Below, piece by piece: positions 1 to 9,533 of a stretch of 64,000 nucleotides of DNA. A program made the position numbers and the translations under genes. The number at the start of each line of letters is the position of its first letter. Position 1 is the first letter of the stretch. This DNA is from an uncultured Eggerthellaceae bacterium. GTDB taxonomy: Bacteria; Actinomycetota; Coriobacteriia; Coriobacteriales; Eggerthellaceae. The stretch lies in contig CANSWY010000001.1 in the NCBI GenBank assembly GCA_947650915.1, positions 124,001-188,000 of the forward strand, read 5' to 3'. The notes beneath the pieces were generated by a model, which saw nothing but the letters and a program-made list of their open reading frames with translations, searched no databases and was not told the origin of the DNA.

Positions 1-1155
1 ATCAGCCATGTGCACACGCGCGTGAGCGACGTCATGACGGAAGATCCCATCTCCATCAAGCGGGACGCCAGCATGCTGGAAGCGGGGCGGGCGCTGCGCA
101 AGCACAACATCCGGTCTTTGGTGGTGGAAGACGACGAAGGCCGCTTCCAAGGCCTCATCTCCACCCGCGCCATCGCGGAGCGCTACATCACGGCAACGGA
201 TGAGCTGGAGGACGGCAATCCGGAATCCACCATGGCCGTGGCGTCATCGCTCATAGAATCCCTCTCACAGAAAGTGCACGAGCTGATGTTCACCAACGCC
301 ATGCGCCTTGAGGCGGAAGACGTGCTGCATGATGTGGTGGATGATCTGATCGCCAGCGAGCTGCGCGAAGCGGTGGTGCTGGACGAGGCGGGGCACGCCA
401 TCGGCATCGTCACGCGCTCGGATGTGGCCACGCCCCCCAAGCGCAGCGTCATCCTGGTGGATCACAACGAGGTGCGCCAGGCGGTCACGGGCATCGAATC
501 AGCGGATGTGATGGAGGTCATCGACCACCACCGCATCGCAGACATCACCACCGCCAATCCCATCAAGTTCATCAACCGCCCCATCGGCTCCACGGCCACG
601 CTGGTCACGCTCGAGTTCCGGGAGAGCGGCGTGGACATCCCGAAGGGCATCGCCTCTGTGCTCCTGTCCGCCATCATGACGGACACGGTCATCTTGAAGT
701 CTCCCACGGCCACGCAGGTGGATCGGGAACAAGTGGACCATCTGGCGCCCATCGTGGGCGTGGATCCCACGGAATTCGGCCTCTCGGTGTTCCGCGCGCG
801 CGGCGGGGATGCCGACATGCCCGTGGAAGAGCTGGTGGAAGCCGATTCCAAGGAGTTCCAGCTGGATGACAGCACCATCTTGATAGCGCAGCATGAGACA
901 GTTGACCTGGCGGCAGTGATGGAGCGCGAAGAAGAGATCCGCGAGCACATGCGCAGCCTCATCAAGAACCGCGGCTATGAGACGGTGGTGCTCATGGCCA
1001 CGGACATCCTGGCGGAGGGTTCCCAGCTTCTGGCTGAAGGCAACCGCAAAGTGGTGAACCGGGCGTTCGGCATCGAATGCACGGGCGAGGGCGGCACGTG
1101 GATGCCGGGCGTGCTCTCGCGCAAGAAGCAAGTGGCCGCGAAGTTGCTGGGGTAG
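1..1155 (+). CDS. CBS-domain family II inorganic pyrophosphatase, 5' end outside window
   Basis: Hydrolyses cytosolic pyrophosphate. The frame is open from base 1 and lacks the N-terminal DHH metal-binding segment, so the gene starts upstream; the GTG at 10 is internal. From the visible residues: a CBS half (VSDVMTEDP), a linker of about 60 residues, a second CBS half ending GIVTRSD, then the rest of the DHH domain with EVIDHHRIAD, and a C-terminal DHHA2 domain ending in the SRKKQ signature of Mn-dependent pyrophosphatases. CBS pairs in this family bind adenine nucleotides and tune activity (family knowledge). The stop lies 5 bases before the peptidase start, so the two are probably cotranscribed. 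The family call is firm; regulation by nucleotides is inferred. Confidence 0.9.
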   Translation: MSHVHTRVSDVMTEDPISIKRDASMLEAGRALRKHNIRSLVVEDDEGRFQGLISTRAIAERYITATDELEDGNPESTMAVASSLIESLSQKVHELMFTNAMRLEAEDVLHDVVDDLIASELREAVVLDEAGHAIGIVTRSDVATPPKRSVILVDHNEVRQAVTGIESADVMEVIDHHRIADITTANPIKFINRPIGSTATLVTLEFRESGVDIPKGIASVLLSAIMTDTVILKSPTATQVDREQVDHLAPIVGVDPTEFGLSVFRARGGDADMPVEELVEADSKEFQLDDSTILIAQHETVDLAAVMEREEEIREHMRSLIKNRGYETVVLMATDILAEGSQLLAEGNRKVVNRAFGIECTGEGGTWMPGVLSRKKQVAAKLLG

Positions 1156-1160
1156 GCGCC

Positions 1161-2288
1161 ATGGATGCGAACAGGACGCTCGCGCTCTTCGAGCGCTTGG
1201 TGGAAATAGAGAGCCCTTCATGGCATGAGGCGGAGATGGCGCGCGCCTGCGAGGCGGAGCTGCAGGATCTGGGGTTCACGGTCACCTTCGACGGCTCTGC
1301 GGAGCAGACCGGATCGGATGTGGGCAATCTCATCGCGCATCGCTCGGGGAATGCGGATGGGGCAGTGGCGTTCTCGGCGCACATGGACACCGTCAAGCCT
1401 TGCGCGGGCATTTGCGTCATGCGCGTGGAAGACGAGCGGGGAGAGGTGCTCTGTTCGGGCGGGGACACCATCCTCTCCGCTGACGACAAGGCCGGCGTCA
1501 CGGCCATCTTCGAAGGCATCCGATCCATGCTGGAAGCGGGAGGCCCGCTGCCGGATGTCTGGGTCATCCTCACCACATGCGAGGAGCAGAGCCTCCTGGG
1601 TTCGGGCGCGCTCAAGGCGGCGGATGTGCCCCAGGGGGTGGACTGCTTCGTTCTGGATGCGGATGGAGCGCCGGGATCGGTGGTGTGCAACGCTCCCTGC
1701 CACCACACCATGGATGTGGCCATCTGCGGCAAGAGTGCCCATGCGGGGGTGGAACCGGAGGCGGGCGTATCCGCCATCCAGGTTGCGGCGCGCGCCATCG
1801 CTGACATGCAGCTGGGGCGGCTTGATGGCGCCACTACGGCGAACGTGGGCGTGATCGAAGGCGGCGTTGCCACCAACATCGTGGCGGATGCCTGCTCGTT
1901 CCAGGCCGAATGCCGCTCGCTCTTTCCGGAGCGCGCCGATGAAGCGAAGCGCCAGATGACGGACGCGGTGACGCGTGCATGTGAACGTGCGGGCGCTCAC
2001 GCAGACATCTCATGGACGCTGGATTACCCTGAAGTGGCTTGCGCGGAAGAGGATGCCATCGTGCGCCGCGCGAAGCGTGCCATCGAAGCATGCGGCCTCT
2101 CGTTCCAAGCGGTGCGCACGGGCGGCGGCGCGGATGCGAACTGTCTGCGCGGCCTGGGCGTGAACGCCATCACGCTGGGCACGGGCATGGCGAACTTCCA
2201 CGCCACCACCGAATACATCAAAGTGCAGGACCTCTTGGATGACGCCCGTCTGGTGGAAGCCCTCATAGCCGAATACGCCGGCTCTTGA
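1161..2288 (+). CDS. M20 family metallopeptidase (PepT-like)
   Basis: Cytosolic zinc aminopeptidase of 375 residues, the usual size for PepT-like tripeptidases. Visible metal and catalytic motifs in order: SAHMDTV (His and catalytic Asp), SADDKAG (bridging Asp), CEEQSLLG (catalytic Glu pair), DADG, and a C-terminal His in FHATTEYI. The dimerisation domain sits between DADG and the last motif. The ATG at 1161 is chosen because it follows the pyrophosphatase stop by 5 bases and opens with a normal helix; the longer frame to 1077 overlaps the upstream gene. Substrate cannot be fixed from sequence: PepT-like and carboxypeptidase-like M20 enzymes share these motifs. Confidence 0.88.
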   Translation: MDANRTLALFERLVEIESPSWHEAEMARACEAELQDLGFTVTFDGSAEQTGSDVGNLIAHRSGNADGAVAFSAHMDTVKPCAGICVMRVEDERGEVLCSGGDTILSADDKAGVTAIFEGIRSMLEAGGPLPDVWVILTTCEEQSLLGSGALKAADVPQGVDCFVLDADGAPGSVVCNAPCHHTMDVAICGKSAHAGVEPEAGVSAIQVAARAIADMQLGRLDGATTANVGVIEGGVATNIVADACSFQAECRSLFPERADEAKRQMTDAVTRACERAGAHADISWTLDYPEVACAEEDAIVRRAKRAIEACGLSFQAVRTGGGADANCLRGLGVNAITLGTGMANFHATTEYIKVQDLLDDARLVEALIAEYAGS

Positions 2289-2341
2289 ACTGACCGCGCC
2301 GTTCACCGGGGCAGGCATGGACACTCCCGGCACCGTGGCGT

Positions 2342-2370
2342 TTGACACGCTGGGATTCCATGGATAGTAT
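2342..2370 (+). promoter_or_regulatory. Promoter of the str/S10 operon
   Basis: TTGACA at 2342-2347, a 17-base spacer, TAGTAT at 2365-2370. This is the best sigma70-type match seen in the window and sits 130 bases before rpsL. The start of transcription should be near 2377. Confidence 0.75.
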
Positions 2371-2378
2371 TCACCGTC

Positions 2379-2403
2379 GCGCCTTGAGGCAGGCGCATTT
2401 TTT
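2379..2403 (+). terminator. Hairpin plus T-run at the very 5' end of the str leader
   Basis: GCGCCT (2379-2384) pairs with AGGCGC (2391-2396) and is followed by A and six T. It looks like a small intrinsic terminator but begins only about 2 bases after the predicted start of the rpsL transcript. It may end the upstream peptidase transcript or act as an early attenuator. A second hairpin (GTGCGC with GCGCAC around 2406-2426) follows. Confidence 0.5.
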
Positions 2404-2500
2404 CGCGTGCGCATTCGCGAAGCGCACCTGAAAAGCAGAGGGAAAGAAGGGCTTGAGGCGGCCATCACGCTTGCAGGCCGCCTACGAGGAAGGAAGAGAT

Positions 2501-2872
2501 TTGCCTACCATCAACCAGTTGGTCCGCAAGGGCCGCAAGAAGCAGGAAGACAAGAAGAAGACGCCTGCTCTCAAGGGCAACCCGCAGAAGCGCGGCGTGT
2601 GCACCCGTGTGTACACCACCACGCCGAAGAAGCCGAACTCGGCGCTGCGCAAGGTCTGCCGCGTGCGCCTGGTGAACGGCATGGAGGTCACCGCCTACAT
2701 CCCGGGCATCGGCCACAACCTGCAGGAGCACTCCATGGTGCTCATCCGCGGCGGCCGTGTGAAGGACCTGCCCGGTGTCCGCTACAAGGTCATCCGCGGC
2801 ACGCTGGACTGCGCATCGGTGGACAACCGCATGCAGGCCCGCAGCCGCTACGGTGCGAAGCGCCCGAAATAA
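2501..2872 (+). CDS. rpsL: 30S ribosomal protein S12
   Basis: Decoding-centre protein of the small subunit, 123 residues as expected. Starts [12 protein letters not shown], so the start codon is TTG at 2501, supported by a GAGGAAGGA ribosome binding site at 2486-2494; the upstream ATG at 2453 adds 16 residues foreign to S12. The segments [18 protein letters not shown] and [12 protein letters not shown], where streptomycin-resistance changes map in other bacteria (K43 and K88 regions), carry the sensitive-type lysines. First gene of the str operon, driven by the promoter at 2342. Confidence 0.97.
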   Translation: MPTINQLVRKGRKKQEDKKKTPALKGNPQKRGVCTRVYTTTPKKPNSALRKVCRVRLVNGMEVTAYIPGIGHNLQEHSMVLIRGGRVKDLPGVRYKVIRGTLDCASVDNRMQARSRYGAKRPK

Positions 2873-2973
2873 CCATTCGTTAAGCCGCGCGGGCTTGGTT
2901 CCAAGCCTAATGACCGGAAGCGCCTGGGGCGCAAGGCACCGGCCAGAAGCGCGCAGAGAGAAGGAGCATCCAT

Positions 2974-3444
2974 ATGCCACGTCGTGCAGCAGCACAGCGC
3001 AGGCCCATCCAGCCTGACGCGAAGTACAACAACCGTCTGGTCACCCAGCTGATCAACAAGATCATGATGGATGGCAAGAAGTCCCTGGCGGAGCGCATCG
3101 TCTACGGCGCGTTCGACATCGTGGGGGAGAAGACCGGCGAAGATCCGCTGTCCGTCTTCAAGAAGGCCATGGACAACGTTCGTCCCACCCTTGAGTGCAA
3201 GCCCAAGCGCGTGGGCGGCGCCACCTACCAGGTGCCCATGGAAGTGAACCAGCGCCGTGCCACCACGCTGGCCATCCGCTGGATCGTTGATTATTCCCGC
3301 TCTCGCCGTGAGCACACCATGGCGGAGCGTCTCGCGAACGAGATCATGGATGCGTCCCAGAACACGGGCGCTGCCGTGAAGAAGCGCGAGGACATGTACA
3401 AGATGGCCGAGGCGAACCGCGCGTTCAGCCACTATCGCTTCTAA
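2974..3444 (+). CDS. rpsG: 30S ribosomal protein S7
   Basis: Assembly-initiating protein that binds the 3' major domain of 16S rRNA; 156 residues, the standard length. Begins [15 protein letters not shown] and contains [11 protein letters not shown]-type core ([14 protein letters not shown]) and the C-terminal helix ending SHYRF. AGAAGGAG precedes the ATG. The 101-base spacer after rpsL holds a hairpin (GGCTTGG 2892-2898 with CCAAGCC 2901-2907), a place where S7 feedback sites occur in other bacteria; that role is only a guess here. Confidence 0.97.
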   Translation: MPRRAAAQRRPIQPDAKYNNRLVTQLINKIMMDGKKSLAERIVYGAFDIVGEKTGEDPLSVFKKAMDNVRPTLECKPKRVGGATYQVPMEVNQRRATTLAIRWIVDYSRSRREHTMAERLANEIMDASQNTGAAVKKREDMYKMAEANRAFSHYRF

Positions 3445-3453
3445 GGGGCAGCC

Positions 3454-5571
3454 ATGGCTAAGCTTTCATTGAAGGAGACGCGCAACTTCGGGATCATGGC
3501 CCACATCGACGCGGGCAAGACCACCACGACCGAGCGCATCCTCTACTACACGGGCAAGACCCACAAGATCGGCGAGGTGCACGACGGTGCTGCCACCATG
3601 GACTGGATGGTCCAAGAGCAGGAGCGCGGCGTGACCATCACCTCCGCTGCCACCACGTGCTTCTGGAAGTACCCGCGCGGCGAAGAGGACGGCCAGGAGT
3701 ACCGTTTCCAGATCATCGACACGCCCGGCCATGTGGACTTCACCGCCGAGGTGGAGCGTTCCTTGCGCGTGCTGGACGGCACCGTCGCCGTGTTCGACGC
3801 GGTGGCCGGCGTGCAGCCGCAGTCTGAAACGGTCTGGCGCCAGGCTGAGCGCTACGGCGTTCCGCGCATCGCGTTCATCAACAAGTATGATCGCGTGGGC
3901 GCTGACTTCTTCCATGCCATCCAGACCATGCGCGACCGCTTGGGTGCGCCGGCCTATGCGGCGCAGATCCCCATGGGCGCCGAGGATGGCTTCTGGGGCG
4001 TCGTGGACCTGGTCACCATGACCGCATGGGATTTCAAGGCCGACGACAAGGGCATGACCTATCCGGAGCCCATGGATGAGATCCCGGCTGAGTTCAAGGA
4101 TGATGCTGAGATGCATCGCCAGGAGCTTCTGGAGGCTGCAGCTGACTGCGATGACGATCTCATGGAGAAAGTCCTCATGGAAGAGGAAGTCTCCGTGGAG
4201 GAATTCAAGAACGCCATCCGCAAGGGCGTCATCGCTTGCAAGTTGAACCCGGTGTTCGTGGGCAGCGCCTACAAGAACAAGGGCGTGCAGGAGATGCTGG
4301 ACGCGGTGGTGGATTACCTGCCGTCTCCGGTGGACATCCCGGCCATCAAGGGCATCAACCCCAAGACCGATGCCGAAGAAGAGCGTCCGGCAGATCCGAA
4401 GGCGCCGTTCTCCTCGCTGGCGTTCAAGATCATGACGGACCCGTACGTGGGCAAGCTCACGTATCTGCGCTGCTACTCCGGCAGCCTTGACAAGGGCAGC
4501 TACGTGCTGAACGCCGTGAAGGACAAGAAAGAGCGCATCGGACGCATGCTCCAGATGCACGCCAACCAGCAGATCGACGTTGAGAACTGCTCCGCTGGCG
4601 ACATCGTGGCTGTGGTGGGCCTGAAGGACACCTCCACGGGCGACACGCTCTGCGATGAGGGCCACCCCATCATCTTGGAGTCCATGGAGTTCGCCGATCC
4701 GGTCATCGACATCGCCGTTGAGCCGAAGACCAAGGCCGAGCAGGACAAGATGGGCATTGCGCTGCAGAAGCTGGCGGAGGAGGATCCCACCTTCCGCGTG
4801 TCCACCAACCATGAGACGGGCCAGACCATCATCGCCGGCATGGGCGAGCTGCACCTTGAGATCATCATCGACCGCCTGTTGCGCGAATTCAAGGTGGAAG
4901 CGAACGTGGGCAAGCCGCAGGTGGCCTACCGTGAGCGTCCGGGCCATGAAGTGCTGAACGCCGAAGGCAAGTTCGTGCGCCAGTCCGGCGGCCACGGCCA
5001 GTATGGTCACGCCATCATCAACATGTATCCGCAGGAGCCCGGTGCCGGCTATGAATTCGAGAACAAGATCGTGGGCGGCGTCATCCCGAAGGAGTTCATC
5101 CCGGCGGTGGACAAGGGCATCAAAGAAGCGCTGAACTCCGGTGTTCTGGCAGGGTATCCGGTGGAAGACATCAAGGTGGAGCTCATCGATGGCAGCTTCC
5201 ACGAGGTGGACTCCTCCGAAGCTGCGTTCAAGGTGGCGGGTTCCATGGCCATCAAGGATGCGCTCAAGAAGTCCGATCCGGTCATCTTGGAGCCCGTCAT
5301 GGCCGTCGAGGTGGAGACGCCTGAGGAGTACACCGGCTTTGTCATGGGCGACATTCCGTCGCGCCGTGGCATCATCCAAGGCCAGGAGCAGCGCGGCAAC
5401 GCCGTTGCCATCTCGGCCAAGGTCCCGCTGTCCCAGATGTTCGGCTACGCGACGGATCTGCGCAGCGGCACCCAGGGACGCGCCGTGTACACCATGCAGT
5501 TCGATTCCTATGAGCCGGTTCCCAAGAACGTGGCCACGGAGATCATCAGCAAAGCCGGCGGAAACGCCTAG
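3454..5571 (+). CDS. fusA: Elongation factor G
   Basis: GTPase that drives translocation on the ribosome; 705 residues, full length. G-domain motifs are intact: [15 protein letters not shown] (P-loop, about residues 14-28), [11 protein letters not shown] (switch I), DTPGHVDF (switch II), NKYDRVGAD. Domains II to V follow, with YRERPGHE and SGGHGQYGH in domain IV. Nine bases after rpsG, so clearly cotranscribed. In many bacteria tuf follows; here the next gene is rpsJ. Confidence 0.98.
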   Translation: MAKLSLKETRNFGIMAHIDAGKTTTTERILYYTGKTHKIGEVHDGAATMDWMVQEQERGVTITSAATTCFWKYPRGEEDGQEYRFQIIDTPGHVDFTAEVERSLRVLDGTVAVFDAVAGVQPQSETVWRQAERYGVPRIAFINKYDRVGADFFHAIQTMRDRLGAPAYAAQIPMGAEDGFWGVVDLVTMTAWDFKADDKGMTYPEPMDEIPAEFKDDAEMHRQELLEAAADCDDDLMEKVLMEEEVSVEEFKNAIRKGVIACKLNPVFVGSAYKNKGVQEMLDAVVDYLPSPVDIPAIKGINPKTDAEEERPADPKAPFSSLAFKIMTDPYVGKLTYLRCYSGSLDKGSYVLNAVKDKKERIGRMLQMHANQQIDVENCSAGDIVAVVGLKDTSTGDTLCDEGHPIILESMEFADPVIDIAVEPKTKAEQDKMGIALQKLAEEDPTFRVSTNHETGQTIIAGMGELHLEIIIDRLLREFKVEANVGKPQVAYRERPGHEVLNAEGKFVRQSGGHGQYGHAIINMYPQEPGAGYEFENKIVGGVIPKEFIPAVDKGIKEALNSGVLAGYPVEDIKVELIDGSFHEVDSSEAAFKVAGSMAIKDALKKSDPVILEPVMAVEVETPEEYTGFVMGDIPSRRGIIQGQEQRGNAVAISAKVPLSQMFGYATDLRSGTQGRAVYTMQFDSYEPVPKNVATEIISKAGGNA

Positions 5572-5604
5572 ATCAAGACAGCCGTCAGAGAAGAGGTAAT
5601 GCAA

Positions 5605-5913
5605 GTGGCAAACCAGAAGATTCGTATCCGCCTCAAGGGTTACGACCATGAGATCGTGGATCAGTCCACCAAGCTCATCGTGGATACCGCCCAGAAGACC
5701 GGCGCGAAGATCTCAGGCCCCATTCCGCTGCCGACGGAGCGCAACATGTACTGCGTCATCCGTTCCCCGCATGTGGACAAGGACTCGCGCGAACAGTTCG
5801 AGATGCGCACGCACAAGCGTCTGATCGACATCATCGAGCCCACGTCCAACACCGTGGATTCGCTCATGCGCCTCGACCTTCCTGCGGGCGTCGACATCGA
5901 GATCAAGCTGTAG
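5605..5913 (+). CDS. rpsJ: 30S ribosomal protein S10
   Basis: Small-subunit protein that also pairs with NusB in antitermination complexes. Core residues [17 protein letters not shown] and LIDIIEPT are standard. Two in-frame starts exist: ATG 5599 and GTG 5605. AAGAGG at 5591-5596 lies 2 bases from the ATG but 8 from the GTG, and [11 protein letters not shown] from the GTG matches the family start, giving the usual 102 residues. First gene of the S10 block, joined directly behind fusA. Confidence 0.95.
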   Translation: MANQKIRIRLKGYDHEIVDQSTKLIVDTAQKTGAKISGPIPLPTERNMYCVIRSPHVDKDSREQFEMRTHKRLIDIIEPTSNTVDSLMRLDLPAGVDIEIKL

Positions 5914-5923
5914 GAGGGTAGAC

Positions 5924-6553
5924 ATGATCAACGCCATTTACGGAAAGAAGATCGGCATGACCCAGGTCTGGGACGGTGACGTCATCGTCCCGGTCACGGT
6001 CATCCAAGCAGAGCCGAACGTCGTCTGCCAGGTGAAGACCAAGGAGACGGACGGCTACGATGCGGTGCAGATGGGCTTCGGCTACGTGAAGCCGCGCCGC
6101 GTGAACAAGCCCATGCAGGGTCATTTCGAGAAGGCCGGCATCGAACCGAAGCGCTATCTGCGCGAGGTGCGCGTGACGGATGCCTCTGAGCACAACGTGG
6201 GCGACGAGCAGACAGTCGCTGCCTTCACGGAGGCCAAGAAGGTGGATGTCACCGGCACGTCCAAGGGCAAGGGTTTCGCGGGCGTCATGAAGCGCTATGG
6301 ATTCCGTGGCGGCCCGGGCGGCCACGGCGCGCACTTCCATCGCGCTCCGGGTTCGGTGGGCCAGTGCGCCACCCCGTCCCGCGTGTTCAAGGGCGTGCGC
6401 CTGCCGGGCCACATGGGCTGCGACACGGTCACCGTCCGCAATCTGGAAGTCGTGCGCGTGGATGAGGAGCAGAACCTGATCCTGCTCAAGGGCGCGGTGC
6501 CGGGTGCCAAGAACGGCGTCGTGCGCGTCCGCATGACGAAGACGCTCGATTAG
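5924..6553 (+). CDS. rplC: 50S ribosomal protein L3
   Basis: Early assembly protein near the peptidyl transferase centre; 209 residues. Begins [16 protein letters not shown], with the conserved tip loop [21 protein letters not shown] and the methylatable-type glutamine region altered to [22 protein letters not shown] precedes the ATG; 10 bases after rpsJ. Confidence 0.97.
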   Translation: MINAIYGKKIGMTQVWDGDVIVPVTVIQAEPNVVCQVKTKETDGYDAVQMGFGYVKPRRVNKPMQGHFEKAGIEPKRYLREVRVTDASEHNVGDEQTVAAFTEAKKVDVTGTSKGKGFAGVMKRYGFRGGPGGHGAHFHRAPGSVGQCATPSRVFKGVRLPGHMGCDTVTVRNLEVVRVDEEQNLILLKGAVPGAKNGVVRVRMTKTLD

Positions 6554-6570
6554 CAAGGAGTAGAACGAAC

Positions 6571-7197
6571 ATGGCAACACTTGAGATCAAGGATGCTGCC
6601 GGCAAGGCAGCGGGCAAGGCTGAGCTGGCTGATGCCGTCTATGCTATCGAGCCGAACATGCACGTGATGCATCGCACGGTCAAGGCGCAGCGCGCAAGCT
6701 GGCGTCAGGGGACGGCCAACACGAAGACCCGCGGTTTCGTTTCCGGCGGCGGCAAGAAGCCGTGGCGCCAGAAGGGCACGGGCCGTGCGCGCCAGGGTTC
6801 CATCCGCAGCCCTCAGTGGCGCGGCGGTGGCACGGTGTTCGGGCCGCACACCCGCTCCTACGCGCAGAAGGTGAACGCCAAGGAGGTCAAGCTGGCCATG
6901 CGCAGCGCGCTGTCCGCGAAGCTGGCTGATGGCGAGCTGATGGTGGTGAAGCCCTTCGCCTTCGAGAAGCCTTCCACCAAGGAAGCCGTCAAGGCGGTGA
7001 AGGCGCTGGGGCTTGACGGCCTGCGCACCACGCTGGTCATCAAGGATGATGACGTGAACACCTATCTTTCGTTCCGCAACATCCCCACGGTGGACATCAT
7101 TCCCGTGAACGCCATCAACACCTACGACATCATCGACAACAAGAGGCTCGTGATCGTTGACGCGTGCCTGCCCTACATCGAGGAGGTGCTGGCATAA
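6571..7197 (+). CDS. rplD: 50S ribosomal protein L4
   Basis: Large-subunit protein lining the exit tunnel; 208 residues. The extended loop [20 protein letters not shown] and [15 protein letters not shown] is typical. In Escherichia coli L4 represses its own operon through a leader hairpin; no comparable long leader precedes rpsJ here. Its TAA overlaps the ATG of rplW by one base (TAATG), implying translational coupling. Confidence 0.97.
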   Translation: MATLEIKDAAGKAAGKAELADAVYAIEPNMHVMHRTVKAQRASWRQGTANTKTRGFVSGGGKKPWRQKGTGRARQGSIRSPQWRGGGTVFGPHTRSYAQKVNAKEVKLAMRSALSAKLADGELMVVKPFAFEKPSTKEAVKAVKALGLDGLRTTLVIKDDDVNTYLSFRNIPTVDIIPVNAINTYDIIDNKRLVIVDACLPYIEEVLA

Positions 7198-7487
7198 TGC
7201 AGCGAGACCCGCGCGAGGTGATCATCCGGCCGGTGATCACGGAACACTCTTACGACGTGATGGACAACAACGTCTACACGTTCGAGGTGGCCAAGGATTC
7301 CAACAAGATCGAGATCCGTCAGGCCATCGAAGCCATCTTCGGCGTGACCGTCAAGAAGGTCAACACGCTGAACGTGAAGCCGAAGCCCAAGCGCGTGCGC
7401 TATCAGAAGAAGGGCTACACGCGCACATGGAAAAAGGCCATGGTGACCTTGGCTGAGGGGGACACGATAGAGATCTTCTCTGCGTGA
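7197..7487 (+). CDS. rplW: 50S ribosomal protein L23
   Basis: Exit-tunnel rim protein, docking site for trigger factor and SRP; 96 residues. REVIIRPVITEHSYDVM and KPKPKRVRYQKKGYTRTWKKAMVTL are the family core. The ATG at 7197 is favoured over an upstream frame start at 7164 because it overlaps the rplD stop and has GAGGAGGTG 8 bases upstream. This is the last gene before a terminator, whereas rplB follows directly in almost all bacteria. Confidence 0.96.
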   Translation: MQRDPREVIIRPVITEHSYDVMDNNVYTFEVAKDSNKIEIRQAIEAIFGVTVKKVNTLNVKPKPKRVRYQKKGYTRTWKKAMVTLAEGDTIEIFSA

Positions 7488-7502
7488 GCCTGCTGGAGCT
7501 TC

Positions 7503-7532
7503 AAGGACCGGCACTTGTGCCGGTCCTTTTTT
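7503..7532 (+). terminator. Strong intrinsic terminator after rplW
   Basis: AAGGACCGGCAC (7503-7514) pairs perfectly with GTGCCGGTCCTT (7517-7528) over a 2-base loop and runs into T. It closes the first half of the S10 operon. Confidence 0.92.
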
Positions 7533-7559
7533 GTGCACTTCATGGATATCATGTGTGCA

Positions 7560-7588
7560 TCGAACAATGCGTGCGTGCCCACTATAAT
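7560..7588 (+). promoter_or_regulatory. Promoter of the lipoprotein gene
   Basis: A perfect TATAAT at 7583-7588, 36 bases before the ATG at 7624. The -35 match (TCGAAC, 7560-7565, 17-base spacing) is weak. Confidence 0.5.
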
Positions 7589-7623
7589 GACGTTCGCAAG
7601 GGACGAAGGAAGAAAGGTGCTCG

Positions 7624-8445
7624 ATGAAGAAGGTATTCGCTGCAGTTTGTTCGATGGCCCTCGTGTTCGGCTTGGCCGCGTGCGGGTCTCCTGCTGAGCA
7701 GCAGAGCGCGCCCGACAGTGCGCAGACCGTGGAGGGCCTCACTGATGAGGCGAGCGTGGCCAGGGCCCGTGAGCTCATGGAGCAACTGATCGCTGCTCCT
7801 ACCGTGGACAACATGACCGAGGTGGATGCGATCACCACTTCGACTGTCGAGAATGGCGATACATACAGCAACGTTTCGACGATCACGAGGATGCGGGATG
7901 TCTCCGATGGCTCTTCCAAGTTCTTCATCAAGACGGAGAGCGATCCAGCAGCTGACACGGATGCCGCATATTACATCGATGGCGTCGAAGGCGTCCTTGA
8001 GATCGGTGACGAGCGTCATGGCATCACGTTCGAAGAATCGTATGTCGACAGCCTGGTCAATCCTGAGGACAACAGCGAGCAGTACCGCGTCTACTACGAT
8101 TGCGCCAAGCAGATCTCTTACTACGAGCAGGACGGGACCGAGTATGTCATGATCGAGGTCGATCCTGTCAAGCTGATGGAGTCTGGCATCTTCGCCGATG
8201 CGTTCACTGACATCACGAGCTGCATTGCCGAATACACCTTCGATGTCAAGGGGAACTTGACCGCATTCATCAGCACGATCGAGGGCACCATGGCGGATGC
8301 TGAGGGCGCTCTATTTGAAGGCACCATCGAAACCAAGTGCCTCTTCACGGATTACGGCACTACGCAGGTTCCGGCTCTTCCTGAGGTCACCGAGGATGAG
8401 GCTGGCAACACAGAAGAGGCGGATGAGGATCAGTCTGGCGAATAG
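7624..8445 (+). CDS. Secreted lipoprotein of unknown function
   Basis: 273 residues. The first 20 form a lipoprotein signal peptide (MKKVF, hydrophobic core, LAAC lipobox with Cys20), so the protein should be anchored to the outer face of the membrane. The mature part is acidic and soluble-looking, without motifs I recognise; residues about 55-240 resemble the beta-rich DUF-type lipoproteins (LppX/LolA-like shape) only in general character. The last 20 residues are Glu-rich. GAAAGGTG precedes the ATG. It has its own promoter and a terminator placed inside the 3' end of the opposing lipid kinase gene. Confidence 0.7.
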   Translation: MKKVFAAVCSMALVFGLAACGSPAEQQSAPDSAQTVEGLTDEASVARARELMEQLIAAPTVDNMTEVDAITTSTVENGDTYSNVSTITRMRDVSDGSSKFFIKTESDPAADTDAAYYIDGVEGVLEIGDERHGITFEESYVDSLVNPEDNSEQYRVYYDCAKQISYYEQDGTEYVMIEVDPVKLMESGIFADAFTDITSCIAEYTFDVKGNLTAFISTIEGTMADAEGALFEGTIETKCLFTDYGTTQVPALPEVTEDEAGNTEEADEDQSGE

Positions 8446-8447
8446 CG

Positions 8448-9431
8448 TCAGTTCTGATCTTCGCGTCCACCGAGAGGCTCGCGCATGCGGGCCTCTTCTT
8501 TTTGGCGCGGGGAATGCAGGGGGAACAGCACGTGAAGGGCGCTGTGCTCTACGTGCGCTTCGAAATGTGTCCCTCCAATGGCTTCCCCGTCCATCTGCGC
8601 GGGCGGAGCTGCATCAAAATCAAGGATGAGCGATGGTGCCGTGTGGAATGAAAGCTCGCGCATGCTGGTGTGCTTGCCCGCTTTCGCGCGCAGGAAGGCG
8701 AAGGAGGCCTTCGCCCGGCTGATGGGCGGGTGGGAGATGCAGAGGTTGAACAGACCGTCATCCAGCTTCGCATCAGGGCAGATCTCGAATCCGCTGCCGT
8801 AATAAGGTCCGTTCTGCACGGCGAAGGTGATGGATTCTCCGTGCAGGGGTTCGCCATCATCCAGGCGGAGTTCGTACCGATAGGCGGTGAAGCTGTGCTT
8901 CAATTGGTGCGCAGCGCTGGCCCCGTAGAGCAACGTGCCTTTCTGTCCTGTGCGCACGCGTCGCTCCACCGTGTCCAAAGCGATGGCTGCATCAAGTCCG
9001 AATGAGAGCGTCTCCATGAACCAGTGCCCGTTCACTCGACCGATGTCAGTGGGCATGCTGGACGCGGTGCAGATGGCCTTGCAGGCGCGCTTGACGCCTT
9101 TCGGCATTCCCAAGGACTTGGCGAAGTCATTGCCGGAGCCGGTGGGGATGACGCCCAGCTGCGGGCGCTGCTCTTTCGGCAACTGCATCAAGCCGTTCAC
9201 GGTCTCATGCACAAGCCCATCACCCCCTAACGCGATGACGGTGTCGAAGGCGGCGGCATCTGCAGCCAGCTCGGTGGCATGATGGGGGTGCGTGGTCAGG
9301 ATGACTTCGATGGAGGCGTCCGTCATGCGCCTGAAGAGCGTTTCCATGGCCTCTTCAGCCAAGCGCGCCCCATTGCCGTTCTGCGAGGCCGGGTTGGCGA
9401 TCAAGAGGATGTTCTCCAGCTGGGTGCGCAC
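8448..9431 (-). CDS. Diacylglycerol kinase family lipid kinase
   Basis: 327 residues of the DagK/YegS family, which phosphorylates diacylglycerol or related lipids at the membrane. Visible motifs: ILLIANPASQNG at the N-terminus, LGGDGLVHETVNGL (the GGDG nucleotide motif) and GVIPTGSGNDFAKSLG. A longer reading starts at ATG 9446, but its first codons contain AAAGGAG, which makes a good ribosome binding site 5 bases ahead of GTG 9431; I prefer the GTG. Convergent with the lipoprotein gene (2-base gap) and divergent from the ABC genes. Substrate unproven. Confidence 0.85.
   Translation of the reverse strand: MRTQLENILLIANPASQNGNGARLAEEAMETLFRRMTDASIEVILTTHPHHATELAADAAAFDTVIALGGDGLVHETVNGLMQLPKEQRPQLGVIPTGSGNDFAKSLGMPKGVKRACKAICTASSMPTDIGRVNGHWFMETLSFGLDAAIALDTVERRVRTGQKGTLLYGASAAHQLKHSFTAYRYELRLDDGEPLHGESITFAVQNGPYYGSGFEICPDAKLDDGLFNLCISHPPISRAKASFAFLRAKAGKHTSMRELSFHTAPSLILDFDAAPPAQMDGEAIGGTHFEAHVEHSALHVLFPLHSPRQKEEARMREPLGGREDQN
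8473..8503 (+). terminator. Terminator of the lipoprotein gene inside the opposing kinase gene
   Basis: AGAGGC (8473-8478) plus three further pairs close on GCGGGCCTCT (to 8496) with loop GCAT and are followed by TCTTTTT. It lies wholly within the 3' coding end of the minus-strand lipid kinase. Confidence 0.7.
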
Positions 9432-9533
9432 GACGTCTCCTTTCATGCTCAGATGCGATTAGGCTATCATGAGATGAATGGAAGGTGCAGCTTTCCCTGG
9501 AGGACGATGCTGTATCGTTGATGGGAGCGGCGC

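Noticed and set aside
3466-5649. Minus-strand frame of 727 residues opposite fusA
   Set aside because: His/Arg/Leu/Val-rich shadow of the fusA codon pattern; no starts, motifs or domains.
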